Positions 26,648-35,252 of a stretch of DNA of 64,000 nt are shown here, piece after piece. Every line of letters begins with the position of its first letter. Position 1 is the stretch's first letter. Both the position numbers and the translations under genes were made by a program. The notes beneath the pieces were generated by a model. It saw only the letters and a list, made by a program, of their open reading frames with translations, did not search any database and was not told the origin of the DNA. The stretch comes from Parahaliea mediterranea. GTDB taxonomy: Bacteria > Pseudomonadota > Gammaproteobacteria > Pseudomonadales > Halieaceae. The DNA is taken from NCBI RefSeq assembly GCF_017255185.1, contig NZ_JAFKCZ010000001.1:372001-436000 (forward strand). Direction: 5' to 3'.

Positions 26648-27772
26648 TCAACTCAGGATGGAGGTCACCCAAACCCCGATAAACGTGCCGATCACGTAGC
26701 CGAAAATACCGCACATAATTCCCGGGGTAATCAGCTCTGTCCAGCCGCGTGACACGGCAATGGCCGCGGTGGGCGCGGGGCCGACGAGGGCGGCCCCGGA
26801 GGCGACGATGGCCTCGGGCAGGGATATGCGCAGCACGCGGGCGCTGATAATCACGATGGCCAGGTGCAGGGTGATGATCAGCATGCCGTAGACAAAAAGA
26901 TTGAGCGCCGAGGCGATGAACGTCGTGGCGTCGGTGCCGGCGCCAACGGCGGCGAAGAACAAGTACATCAATAGCATGCCGATTTCGAATTCCCCGCTGA
27001 GCCTGGCGCAGGCGCCCGGCGCCAGGTTGGCGAGGACGATCGAGAGCAGGGTGATGAACAGGATGCTGTAGCCCGGTACGGACAGGTACTCCGCGAAGGC
27101 CTTGGATACGGCGCAGATGGCGAAGCTGATCGCCAGGGCGGCGCAGACATGGGTGAGTCGCAGCAGCGGCGGCGACGCCGCGCCGTGGTCTCCCGGCACC
27201 GGTCCCGGGCCGGCGGTGTTGCCCGGGCTGAGGAAGCGGCCGAGCAGGGCGAAGGAGGGCAGGGTCACCAGTATCGTTAGGGCGGTGATACTGACTACGC
27301 TGCTGGCGCTGATCGATTCGCTGAACTCCTGAGGCGACATTTCGACGGCCTGGGAAACGGCCAGGAAATTGACCGCGCCGCCTATCCAGCCGCCGGTGTA
27401 CACGCCCGCCACCTTGGCACCGATGTCGCCGAGATCCAAAAGAAAGTAGCCGACAACCGCCCCGGTGACGGTCGCCGCGCTGGCGATGCAGAAGGTGATC
27501 ATCACCCGGCCGCTTTCGCGGAAGATGCGCCGCAGGTCGGCCTTCATCAGTAGCAGCGGAATGGCCAGGGGCACGAGCGATGCGTGGATAAAGTTGTAGA
27601 CCGCGTGTTCGAGCGGGATCAGTCCGGTGTTGGAGAGCAGCATGGCGCCCGCCAGGACCCAGACCACGCCGGACGTGCGTTTGCCGATGGCATTGGTATC
27701 CAGCCAGAAGCCCAGCCAGGCGAGTCCAAAAAGAACCGCGCAGAGCGCCAGCATGTTGTCAGGGGGCGTCAT
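26648..27772 (-). CDS. DUF819 family integral membrane protein
   Basis: 374 residues, highly hydrophobic, with about ten membrane helices. It has the DUF819 hallmarks: GVYTGGWIGGAVNFLAVSQA in the middle and ASGAALVGPAPTAAIA near the C-terminus. The fold is related to gluconate/carboxylate carriers, so solute transport is plausible but unproven. The ATG at 27772 overlaps the end of the preceding SDR gene by 14 bp, so the two are translationally coupled; a TTG at 27778 is an alternative. Its position in the same transcription unit as the SDR and FadR-type regulator suggests it moves a substrate or product of the catabolic island. Confidence 0.82.
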   Translation of the reverse strand: MTPPDNMLALCAVLFGLAWLGFWLDTNAIGKRTSGVVWVLAGAMLLSNTGLIPLEHAVYNFIHASLVPLAIPLLLMKADLRRIFRESGRVMITFCIASAATVTGAVVGYFLLDLGDIGAKVAGVYTGGWIGGAVNFLAVSQAVEMSPQEFSESISASSVVSITALTILVTLPSFALLGRFLSPGNTAGPGPVPGDHGAASPPLLRLTHVCAALAISFAICAVSKAFAEYLSVPGYSILFITLLSIVLANLAPGACARLSGEFEIGMLLMYLFFAAVGAGTDATTFIASALNLFVYGMLIITLHLAIVIISARVLRISLPEAIVASGAALVGPAPTAAIAVSRGWTELITPGIMCGIFGYVIGTFIGVWVTSILS

Positions 27773-28631
27773 TGTCAAGCGGGGCCTCTCGTCCGTCCAG
27801 CCACCAGTCGATGGCCGATGCCTGGCGCAGGAACTGGTCCCTGGCCTCGTTGTCCGCGCGCCACAGCGTTTGCATCACGTGTTTCGCCAGGGCGTCGGCC
27901 TGCCAGCGCAGCGGGCCGTTGTGTGCCCCGGCGATGGCGGGCAGCAGTTCCCCTACCTGGCGGGGATGGGGTGCCTGCCCACGGGCCGCGGTGGCCTGCG
28001 CCTGCTGGGACTGGATAAGGGGGCGGTAGGGCGAGTGCCGCGGATAGTCATCGTCGGGTTCGCCACCCTGCAGCCCGGTTGCGTAGCTGCCGCACTCCAC
28101 CAGGGCAAAGCGGATGCCAAAGCGGCGGCATTCGTAGCTCAACGCCTCGGTGGCCCCCTCCAGGGCGAATTTACTGGCGCTGTAGATAACATCGCCGGCC
28201 AGTCCGGCAATACCGGAGAGGGAGCTCATCATGATAATCACCCCGTTGCGGCGCTCGCGCATGCGGGGCAGTGCCGCCCGGGTCAGCAGCAGGGGGCCGA
28301 AGAAATTGGTTTCCATGACCGCGCGGATGTCGGCTTCCGGCAGGTCTTCCAGTGCCCCGCGCTTGTGAATGCCGGCGTTGTTGACGAGTATGTCCAGCGG
28401 CCCGAGTTCCTGCTCCAGTTGTGCGAGGAAGCCGGGGAAGTCATCGGGCCGGGTGGTGTCCAGCTGCCGGATATGTATTGCAAGTCCTTCCAGGCTGGCT
28501 TGTTGGCGCAACTGTTCGGCGCGCTCGGGGCGGCGCACGGCGGCGGCCACGGTGTGTCCCTCACGGGCAAAGGTCAGCGCCGCTTCGAAGCCGAAGCCGC
28601 TGCTGCAGCCTGTGATAAGGACCAGCGGCAC
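27759..28631 (-). CDS. Short-chain dehydrogenase/reductase (classical SDR)
   Basis: 290 residues. NAD(P)-binding motif TGCSSGFG at residues 8-15, NNAG near 88, catalytic Ser near 138 and YSASK near 150. The residues after beta-strand 2 (AAVRRPERAEQ) favour NADP. The C-terminal 90 residues form a substrate lid typical of 17-beta-HSD-like SDRs. The substrate is unknown. Because uronate degradation needs a fructuronate/mannonate oxidoreductase and none is found beside the mannonate dehydratase, this SDR could fill such a role, but that is speculation. Three bases separate it from the FadR-type regulator. Confidence 0.82.
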   Translation of the reverse strand: MPLVLITGCSSGFGFEAALTFAREGHTVAAAVRRPERAEQLRQQASLEGLAIHIRQLDTTRPDDFPGFLAQLEQELGPLDILVNNAGIHKRGALEDLPEADIRAVMETNFFGPLLLTRAALPRMRERRNGVIIMMSSLSGIAGLAGDVIYSASKFALEGATEALSYECRRFGIRFALVECGSYATGLQGGEPDDDYPRHSPYRPLIQSQQAQATAARGQAPHPRQVGELLPAIAGAHNGPLRWQADALAKHVMQTLWRADNEARDQFLRQASAIDWWLDGREAPLDNDAP

Positions 28632-28634
28632 GGC

Positions 28635-29354
28635 TCAGGTCTTGCCGCCGAAATGGGAGCGGTTCAAATCCAGCATTTCCACGGAGACGCTGTAGGCTTC
28701 TTCCGGCTTGCCGGTGGCGATGGCCCAGGCGATTTTCCGGTGCTGCTCGAGGTCCTCCTGGTCGGCGGCTCCGGACACTTCTTTGCCGAGATCGACGTGT
28801 GCCTTGAGGTAGGTGCTGATCGCGTGCTTGAAATGGCTGATGATCGAGTTGTGCGAGGCTTTTAGAACCGCCGAGTGAAAGGCGATATCCGCGTCCAGCC
28901 GCTCCTGTTGATGACTGCCGTAGCTGGCCATTTCCTCGTAGGCCGACAGGATCTGCGACACGTCCTCGCGGGTGGCGCGACTGGCCGCCAGCTCGGCCGC
29001 GCGGGGCTCGATCAGGCAGCGCAGCTCGATCAGCTCGAGCATGAACTTCTCCGAGGCGAATTCCGGTTTTGCGTGCCAGCCCAGGACGTCGGGGTCGAGC
29101 ATGTTCCACTCGTCGCGCGGGCGCACGCGGGTGCCGCTGCGCTGGGCGGTGACCAACAGCCCCTTGCCCGAGAGCACCTTGACCGCCTCTCGCAAAGCGT
29201 TCCTGCCGACATCGAGACTGTCGGCCAGCACCTGCTCAATCGGCAGCGCCTCACCTTCCTTGTAGATGCCGGAGATGATGCGGGAGCCCAGGATGTCGAC
29301 GGTGGCCGTGACGTGTCCGCGGGAGGAGCGTTTTTTGGAGGACGTATTGTTCAT
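28635..29354 (-). CDS. GntR/FadR-family transcriptional regulator (FCD domain)
   Basis: 239 residues. The N-terminal winged helix (about 15-80; LPIEQVLADSLDVGRNALRE is the recognition region) is followed by an all-helical FCD ligand/metal-binding domain with DADIAFHSAVLKASHN near residue 155 and a final His in the last helix. The family includes UxuR and ExuR, repressors of hexuronate genes, which fits the mannonate dehydratase and KDG-type kinase in the plus-strand operon. The ATG at 29354 is chosen over an upstream start because the added 27 residues do not belong to the domain. It is divergent from the TonB receptor gene. Confidence 0.85.
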   Translation of the reverse strand: MNNTSSKKRSSRGHVTATVDILGSRIISGIYKEGEALPIEQVLADSLDVGRNALREAVKVLSGKGLLVTAQRSGTRVRPRDEWNMLDPDVLGWHAKPEFASEKFMLELIELRCLIEPRAAELAASRATREDVSQILSAYEEMASYGSHQQERLDADIAFHSAVLKASHNSIISHFKHAISTYLKAHVDLGKEVSGAADQEDLEQHRKIAWAIATGKPEEAYSVSVEMLDLNRSHFGGKT

Positions 29355-29747
29355 AAGGGTTTTGGCGCCGGTCTCGAGGGAGTGAAATTGAGGTCTGACT
29401 TTACCTGATAAATCCGTCGGTCGCAGCATGGGCAAAATACTACCATGGCGGAAAAGATAAAAACAAATAATGGGATTATAAATTTAAGATCCGTGATTGT
29501 TTGTCGCGCGGGTGTTATCGGGCCTCGTCCTCTGTTGGCGTCTTTTCTTCCTCTAATAACCGCTTATATGCTGGCTTTTCTGTGTTTTCAAATAAGAGGT
29601 TCTTATGCATGACCAGCATTGTCGTGCCGTTTTAATATTATTAAAAGATTGTTGAAGTATAAAATAAAATGGGTTTAAGATTGCTCGAGTCGACACAAGA
29701 CGTCGCTGAGCGACAGAATTCAATAACGTAAGCTCGAGGATATAACA
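29355..29747. other. AT-rich divergent control region between regulator and TonB receptor
   Basis: About 390 bp, clearly more AT-rich than its surroundings. It contains the palindrome ATAAT-GGG-ATTAT at 29467-29479 and a weaker AAAT-GGG-TTTA relative at 29667-29677. No gene was recognised. The receptor start is a GTG at 29748 preceded by GAGGATATAACA. Confidence 0.6.
29467..29479. promoter_or_regulatory. Candidate operator of the FadR-type regulator, copy 1
   Basis: ATAATGGGATTAT is a perfect 5-3-5 inverted repeat, a layout common for GntR-family operators. A second strong copy with the same GGG centre lies beyond the receptor gene at 32090-32104. Confidence 0.45.
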
Positions 29748-32033
29748 GTGCGAAATTCCAGATATTTGCTGCGACTCGCGGTGGTTACGGCCATGGGCCT
29801 GGAGGTGTCCGCGCCATTGGCGATGGCTCAGGATCAGCTGCTGGAGGAGGTGGTGGTCACCGCCCAGCGGCGCGAGCAGGCTCTGACCGATGTGCCCATC
29901 AGTCTCACGGCGTTTTCCGCGTCCGATCTCGAAAGGGGCAATATCGGCGAGGCCAGGGACTATCTCGCCATTACGCCCAACGTGGCGTTCACCGACGACG
30001 GCGGCACCGGGTCCCGCAGTATCAATATCAGTATTCGCGGTGTGGGCAATGTGAGCCTGGGCGAGGTGTCCACGGCCAATTCCATTGGCTATTACATCGA
30101 CGAGTTGAATGTGGGATCGGTCAGCAATGGCACCATCAATCCCGAGTTGCAGGACATGGCGCGGATCGAGGTATTGAGGGGGCCGCAGGGCACCTATTTT
30201 GGTCGCAACGCCCTGGGCGGTGCGATCAATATCACCACCAACCTGCCCAGCGAGGAGTTCTACAGCGAATTTTCCGCCAGTGCGGGTAACTACGGGACCT
30301 ATGGCGGAGAGGCGATTGTCAATGTACCACTGACCGACAGGTTCATGGTGCGCGGTATGTACGCCTACAACGAGTCGGATACCTGGGTGGAGAACACCCA
30401 CGGGCCCGGCAGTGAGCTGGGATACGAGCACCACAATGCGCGCATTGCGCTGCGCGCCCTGCCGACCGATCGCCTGACGGTGGATTTTTCCCTGGCCTAC
30501 ACCGACGAGGAGGAGGGCGGGGACCTGTCTGTCGCCACCGGCGTGCTCAACCTGGACACGCAGTCGATCTTTGGCGCCGATTTCCAGGCGATCGATGAGG
30601 AAGGTTTTTTCCCGGACAACGACGACAAGGTCAGCCGCGATCTCGACGAGATCAACAACAATGAATTCACCATTGCCAACCTGCGGCTCGCCTACGACTT
30701 TGACAATGTCATGCTGCGCTCGGTCACGGGTTGGGTCGACAGCAGCACCGACCGCGACGCCGACCTGGACAATACCAGTCTCGATACGCTGCGCCGTTTC
30801 AATCGCTACGGGGGCGAGTCGTTCAGCCAGGAGCTTCGGTTGCAATCCACCGGCGCCGGCGATCTCGACTGGACGGTGGGAGTGTTCTACGCGGAGGATG
30901 AAATCGAGCAGTTCAACTCCATCCAGGCCGGCGCCCAGGGCAGCTATGTCGATCCGGCCACGGGAATGGAAGTGCCTTTGCTGCCGCCGATTCCGGCGGG
31001 TTTTCGCATCAATGAAAACAATCGGGTATTTGAGACCAGTAGTTTGGCGGTCTTTGGCGACATGGTTTGGCGCTTCGCCAGCCAGTGGGACCTGACCCTG
31101 GGCGCGCGTTACACGCGGGACGAGATCGACAACAAGTCTTTCGACGTGGTGGCCTTCGAGGGCGCGGTGCCGGATAGTCAGGCGGATGATTCGTTCACCG
31201 ACTTTTCGCCGCGGGTGGTTCTCGCCTATCACCCGCAGGAGGCGACCAATATTTACGGTTCGCTCACCAAGGGCTACAAGGCGGGTGGTGTCGACTTTCT
31301 CACGGAGGGGGCGACCTCGTCATTTGATCCCGAAGAGCTGCTGAGCTATGAGCTCGGCTTCAAAACCGAGCTGGCAGGAGGAAAGATTCGCCTGGGCGGC
31401 GCCGCGTTCTACCTCGATTGGGACGATATGCAGGTGCAAACCAACTACCTCGCCGATCCGGACGATATCAGCTCCGCGGTGGAGCGAACGCTGAATGCCG
31501 CCAAGGCCAACGGCAAGGGCGTTGAGTTCGAGGTTCAGGGAGTGTTGGCGTCGGGCCTGACCGGGGCGCTGAACCTGGGTTACCTGGATATCGAGTTCGA
31601 TGAGTTTCCCAATGCCATCATCAAGGGTTCCGTGACGCCGGTGGACCTCGGTGGCCAGGTGTTGCCGCGCTCGCCGAAAATTTCCGCCAGTGCCACGCTG
31701 GAGTACAGCTTTGATCTGAGCGATCAGCTCTCTGCCTATGTCAGGGGGCAGTGGATGTATCGGGATCAGTCCGAGGGGAATCTCGAGGCGGTTGCCGCGA
31801 AGGCCGGCTACCTGTCGCTGCCCGCTTTTCCCTATGAGGTCGATGCCTATGATGTGGTCAACCTCGGCTTTGGCGTGGAGGGCCGCAGCTTCCGGGTGAA
31901 TGCCTTCGTTCAGAACCTGTTTGACGAGGAGTACTACACCGGTACCGGTGACGGCTTTGGCCTGGCGGGCATCAAGGTCAAGTCGCATCCCACGCAGTAC
32001 GGTGTGAAGTTTACCTGGTTTACCGGGTCCTGA
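29748..32033 (+). CDS. TonB-dependent outer-membrane receptor
   Basis: 761 residues. A signal peptide (cut near AMAQD, residue 27) is followed by a TonB-box-like EEVVVTAQRREQAL, a plug domain (about 45-160, with MARIEVLRGPQGTYFGRNA), and a 22-strand barrel ending in the aromatic GVKFTWF segment. This subgroup occurs widely in marine proteobacteria at loci for uptake of plant- or algae-derived molecules. It should import the substrate of the adjacent nine-gene operon in a TonB/ExbBD-dependent way. It is divergent from the FadR-type regulator and has its own terminator. Confidence 0.92.
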   Translation: MRNSRYLLRLAVVTAMGLEVSAPLAMAQDQLLEEVVVTAQRREQALTDVPISLTAFSASDLERGNIGEARDYLAITPNVAFTDDGGTGSRSINISIRGVGNVSLGEVSTANSIGYYIDELNVGSVSNGTINPELQDMARIEVLRGPQGTYFGRNALGGAINITTNLPSEEFYSEFSASAGNYGTYGGEAIVNVPLTDRFMVRGMYAYNESDTWVENTHGPGSELGYEHHNARIALRALPTDRLTVDFSLAYTDEEEGGDLSVATGVLNLDTQSIFGADFQAIDEEGFFPDNDDKVSRDLDEINNNEFTIANLRLAYDFDNVMLRSVTGWVDSSTDRDADLDNTSLDTLRRFNRYGGESFSQELRLQSTGAGDLDWTVGVFYAEDEIEQFNSIQAGAQGSYVDPATGMEVPLLPPIPAGFRINENNRVFETSSLAVFGDMVWRFASQWDLTLGARYTRDEIDNKSFDVVAFEGAVPDSQADDSFTDFSPRVVLAYHPQEATNIYGSLTKGYKAGGVDFLTEGATSSFDPEELLSYELGFKTELAGGKIRLGGAAFYLDWDDMQVQTNYLADPDDISSAVERTLNAAKANGKGVEFEVQGVLASGLTGALNLGYLDIEFDEFPNAIIKGSVTPVDLGGQVLPRSPKISASATLEYSFDLSDQLSAYVRGQWMYRDQSEGNLEAVAAKAGYLSLPAFPYEVDAYDVVNLGFGVEGRSFRVNAFVQNLFDEEYYTGTGDGFGLAGIKVKSHPTQYGVKFTWFTGS

Positions 32034-32059
32034 CTGGGTCCCTGTGTTCGGGGATTTTT

Positions 32060-32088
32060 GGCGAGGCACGATGTGTCTCGCCTTTTTT
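32060..32088 (+). terminator. Rho-independent terminator after the TonB receptor
   Basis: GGCGAGGCA (32060-32068) pairs with TGTCTCGCC (32074-32082) through a 5-base loop, with one G-U pair, and is followed directly by TTTTTTATTT. It lies 27 bp after the receptor stop. Confidence 0.9.
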
Positions 32089-32089
32089 A

Positions 32090-32104
32090 TTTAATGGGAT
32101 TAAA
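32090..32104. promoter_or_regulatory. Candidate operator of the FadR-type regulator, copy 2
   Basis: TTTAAT-GGG-ATTAAA is a perfect 6-3-6 inverted repeat with the same GGG core as copy 1. A weaker relative, TAAT-GGG-GTTA, lies at 32189-32199. Both precede the oxidoreductase/nitrilase operon. Confidence 0.5.
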
Positions 32105-32241
32105 AAATCGATAGTGAGTGCTATGGCGCGAAAATAAGTGGATAAATGGCGCTATTTTTACGGGGCGCGAGGTTTTTGTATTGCCTTTTAATGGGGTTAT
32201 AAATAAAATGACCTCATTCAAGCAGTGAGAGGAGTTGTTAC

Positions 32242-33825
32242 ATGGCGGACTATGATGTCGTGATCGCCGGCGCCGGGCACAACGGCCTGATTTGCGCGGC
32301 CATGTTGGTGCGCAAGGGTTTGAAGGTGTTGGTGCTGGAGCGCAACGAGTGGGTCGGGGGCGGCGTGCTGACCCGTGAGCTGACCCTGCCGGGGTTCAAG
32401 CATGATCCCTTCGGCTCGTCCCACGTGTGGATTCACCTGAATCCGGATTTCCAGGAACTCAAGCCCGAGCTGGAAAAGCACGGCCTCAAGTACATCTGGT
32501 CGGACGACCACATTACCGGCCACCCCAACAAGTACGAGGGTGACGGGATCATCGTCTACAAAGACATCGATAAGACCTGTGACACGATTGCCGCGTATTC
32601 GCAAAAGGACGCCCAGCGCTATCGTGAGATCTACGAAGAGTTTGGCGAGATCCAGGACGGGGTCATCAAGGGCATGTTCTCGCCGCCATCCCCGCCGAGC
32701 CTGCTGGCGCAGGGCCTGGAGAACAATCCCGAGGGCTTGAAGCGCCTGCGTGACTATCAGTTGAGCTCGCGGCAGTTCACGCTGGAAAACTTCGAGAACG
32801 ACCACGTGCGCGCCTTTATTCTGGGTTGGGCGATGGCGCCCCAGACCCTGCCCGACCAGCTCGGCACGGCGCAGGGCTTTTACGTGATGATTCCCAGTAT
32901 CCACTACTACGGCCAGTCCATCCCCGAGGGGGGGAGCGGCATGTTGTCCGAGGCGCTCAAGAGTTATGTCGAGGCCAATGGCGGCAAGGTGATGACCGGC
33001 GCCACGGTGCGCAGGTTTATTGTCGAGGGTGGGCGTTGCACGGGGGTGCGTCTCGAATCCGGCGACGAGATTTTCGCCGGCCGGGGCGTGGTCAGCACGC
33101 TCGACCCCTACCAGACCTACCTGCAGGGTTTCGACGACGCGGAGCTGCCGTCCGGCTTCAAGGACATGGTGCGCAACTTCAAGTTCGGCGATATCACCAT
33201 TGCCCGCGTGCACTACGCCCTGGACGAGGCGCCGAAATTCAAGAGCGGCGCGGAGATGGACAAAACCGCGTTCCAGCGCATGTTTGGTACCGTGGCCGAT
33301 ATCGACAAGCAGTACCTGGAAATAGCCGCCGGGCAGGCGCCGACCGACCCCTTCCTGTGGACCGCCGCGTGGACGACGATGGACCCGACACGGGCGCCCC
33401 AGGGCAAGCACACCCTGATCATGGATACCTTTGTGCCGGTCGACCTGGCCAGCGGCGAGGACTGGGAGGCCAAGGGCCCGGGTTACTGTCGCGACGTGCT
33501 TCTCAGGCAGTTGCAGAACTACACCACCAACATGGAGCCGGACAATATCCTGGCGGAATATGTGGAAACCGGGCCGAGCCTGGCGCGCGCCAACCTGTGT
33601 TTCCATCGCGGGGTCACCACCGGCGGCGAACGCACCCTGGCGCAGATGGGCGCCTTCCGGCCTTTCCCCAACTACGCCAACTACCGCGGCCCGGTGAAGA
33701 ACTTCTACATGACCGGCCCCTCCTGCCATCCGGGGGGAGGCATCTGTGGCATGGGCACGATCGCGGCGCGCGAGATCCTGATGGACCAGGGTGTCGTGCA
33801 AGAAGACGACGATTTCGATTTCTGA
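32242..33825 (+). CDS. NAD(P)/FAD-dependent oxidoreductase, phytoene desaturase/amine oxidase type
   Basis: 527 residues. The N-terminal FAD motif AGAGHNGLICAAMLVRKG is followed by LVLERNEWVGGG; the C-terminal family signature MTGPSCHPGGGICGMG is also present. It resembles bacterial CrtI-like and PYROXD2-like proteins that desaturate or oxidise unusual substrates, not the carotenoid enzymes themselves. It opens the tight nine-gene plus-strand operon; GAGAGGAG lies 12 bp before the ATG. It may perform the first oxidation of the imported compound. The substrate cannot be inferred from sequence. Confidence 0.85.
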   Translation: MADYDVVIAGAGHNGLICAAMLVRKGLKVLVLERNEWVGGGVLTRELTLPGFKHDPFGSSHVWIHLNPDFQELKPELEKHGLKYIWSDDHITGHPNKYEGDGIIVYKDIDKTCDTIAAYSQKDAQRYREIYEEFGEIQDGVIKGMFSPPSPPSLLAQGLENNPEGLKRLRDYQLSSRQFTLENFENDHVRAFILGWAMAPQTLPDQLGTAQGFYVMIPSIHYYGQSIPEGGSGMLSEALKSYVEANGGKVMTGATVRRFIVEGGRCTGVRLESGDEIFAGRGVVSTLDPYQTYLQGFDDAELPSGFKDMVRNFKFGDITIARVHYALDEAPKFKSGAEMDKTAFQRMFGTVADIDKQYLEIAAGQAPTDPFLWTAAWTTMDPTRAPQGKHTLIMDTFVPVDLASGEDWEAKGPGYCRDVLLRQLQNYTTNMEPDNILAEYVETGPSLARANLCFHRGVTTGGERTLAQMGAFRPFPNYANYRGPVKNFYMTGPSCHPGGGICGMGTIAAREILMDQGVVQEDDDFDF

Positions 33826-33836
33826 GGAATATAACG

Positions 33837-34988
33837 ATGAGAGAGCGTATCGATCCGTACACCGCGCTGATAGTCCAGCCGGAGGTAACGGTGGTCAACG
33901 ACCGCGAAGGTATCCAGCGCAACCTGGACCGGGTCAAGAACCTCATTCACTTCGGTGTCGGTTACTTCTGGGAAGTGCCGGTGCGCCTGGTGGTTTTGCC
34001 GGAGTACTTTTTACAGGGCGTGGGAACGCCCGGGAAAGGCGAAAGCAAGATCGAGGACCAGATGAAAAAAGCGGTGACCATTCCGGGGCCGGAGGTGGAG
34101 CAGCTCGGCGAGATCGCCCAGCAGTACGGGCTCTATATCTGCGGCGGGGGCGTGGTGGAAAGCGTGCCGGAATTCCCCGATCGCTGGTTCAACACCAACT
34201 TCATTGTCGGGCCCAGTGGCGACGTGGTGCTCAAGTATCACAAGTGGCATATCAATGCCTCGCTTGGGCTGGGGACCAGCCCACACGATATTTTCGATGA
34301 GTACTGCGCGCATTTCGGCGGCGGCATCAAGGACCTGTTCCCGGTCATCGATACCGAGATCGGCAAGCTCGGCACCATGACCTGTCACGACGGCTGCACG
34401 CCGGAAGTCTCGCGGGCGCTGGGCTACAACGGTGTCGAGGTCATCTGTCACCCGGGCGCGATCCAGGAAGTGGAGGGGGTTTCACAGCCCTGGGATTTCT
34501 GGAAATTCACCCGCCGCACCCGCGCCCACGACAATATGTGCTACCTGCTCGGCTCCAACTGGGGCAGCGTGAACTACGATTACTACCCGAAGGCCTTTTG
34601 TCCGGGCCACTCTTTCGCCATCGACTACACCGGCATGGTGTTGCGCGAGGCGCCCTATCCGGCGGAGCAGGTGCTGTCGGTCACCGTCGATATCGAGGCG
34701 CTGCGCCACTACCGCACGCGCACCAATCACAACTGCTGGATCGATGTGCGCACCGAGGGCTTCCGGGAAATGTATACCAACCCGATTTATCCGCCCAACC
34801 GCTTTCCTGCTGGCAAACCGCCGAAGGCGCTGGTGGAGAAAATCTCCATCTGCAAGGAAGTGTTTGACGATCTCTACGCGCGGGGCCAGTTCACGCCGCC
34901 ACACGGGTACGAGCCGGGGGATATTTCCGGTCTGTTGGAAAAGCGCATCCAGTACGCCCAGGAAACCGGGCGGCTGAAAAAGAGCTGA
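33837..34988 (+). CDS. Nitrilase-superfamily carbon-nitrogen hydrolase (amidase-like)
   Basis: 383 residues. The catalytic triad is visible: Glu56 in VLPEYF, Lys136 in KYHKWH and Cys183 in MTCHDGC. Nearby features resemble formamidase/aliphatic-amidase branches more than true nitrilases. It should release ammonia from an amide, or hydrolyse an N-carbamoyl or nitrile group, in the imported substrate. The ATG at 33837 is preceded by TGAGGAAT and lies 11 bp after the oxidoreductase stop; the frame is open far upstream only as a shadow of that gene. The C-terminal 60 residues (KPPKALVEKISICKEVF) extend beyond the core domain. Confidence 0.85.
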   Translation: MRERIDPYTALIVQPEVTVVNDREGIQRNLDRVKNLIHFGVGYFWEVPVRLVVLPEYFLQGVGTPGKGESKIEDQMKKAVTIPGPEVEQLGEIAQQYGLYICGGGVVESVPEFPDRWFNTNFIVGPSGDVVLKYHKWHINASLGLGTSPHDIFDEYCAHFGGGIKDLFPVIDTEIGKLGTMTCHDGCTPEVSRALGYNGVEVICHPGAIQEVEGVSQPWDFWKFTRRTRAHDNMCYLLGSNWGSVNYDYYPKAFCPGHSFAIDYTGMVLREAPYPAEQVLSVTVDIEALRHYRTRTNHNCWIDVRTEGFREMYTNPIYPPNRFPAGKPPKALVEKISICKEVFDDLYARGQFTPPHGYEPGDISGLLEKRIQYAQETGRLKKS

Positions 34989-34997
34989 GGGGAGGCC

Positions 34998-35252
34998 ATG
35001 AAAGTCAGAAGCAAGCTGGCGGATATCGACTTCGAATTCGGCCGCTTTGAATACAAGAAGGATCACCTGATTGTGCACAGCCACCCCAGTCAGGCGATGC
35101 AAAGCAAGGTGTATGTCAGCCCGAACGATGTCGTGTCGGCGTTGGGCAAGGCCCTGGTCCAGCCAATGGTATGGGTCTACCTGCTGGGCTTTCCGTTTTT
35201 CCTGGTGCGCTATCGGCGGCGCCATGCCCGCAAGAAAGTGGAGAACAAGTAA
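34998..35252 (+). CDS. Small predicted membrane protein of unknown function
   Basis: 84 residues. The first 50 are soluble and polar; a single hydrophobic helix follows (about 54-70, VQPMVWVYLLGFPFFLV) and then a strongly basic tail (RYRRRHARKKVENK), the pattern of a tail-anchored inner-membrane protein with the basic end in the cytoplasm. A strong GGGGAGG ribosome-binding site precedes the ATG, and its TAA overlaps the ATG of the next gene (TAATG). I do not recognise a family. Tight coupling suggests it tethers or assists the neighbouring enzymes. Confidence 0.75.
   Translation: MKVRSKLADIDFEFGRFEYKKDHLIVHSHPSQAMQSKVYVSPNDVVSALGKALVQPMVWVYLLGFPFFLVRYRRRHARKKVENK

Noticed and set aside
29553-31232. 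559-codon frame antisense to the first TonB receptor gene
   Set aside because: It runs through the receptor and its control region; no ribosome-binding site or domain is seen.
32218-33801. 527-codon frame exactly antisense to the CrtI-like oxidoreductase gene
   Set aside because: The sense protein has FAD motifs at both ends; the antisense product has none.
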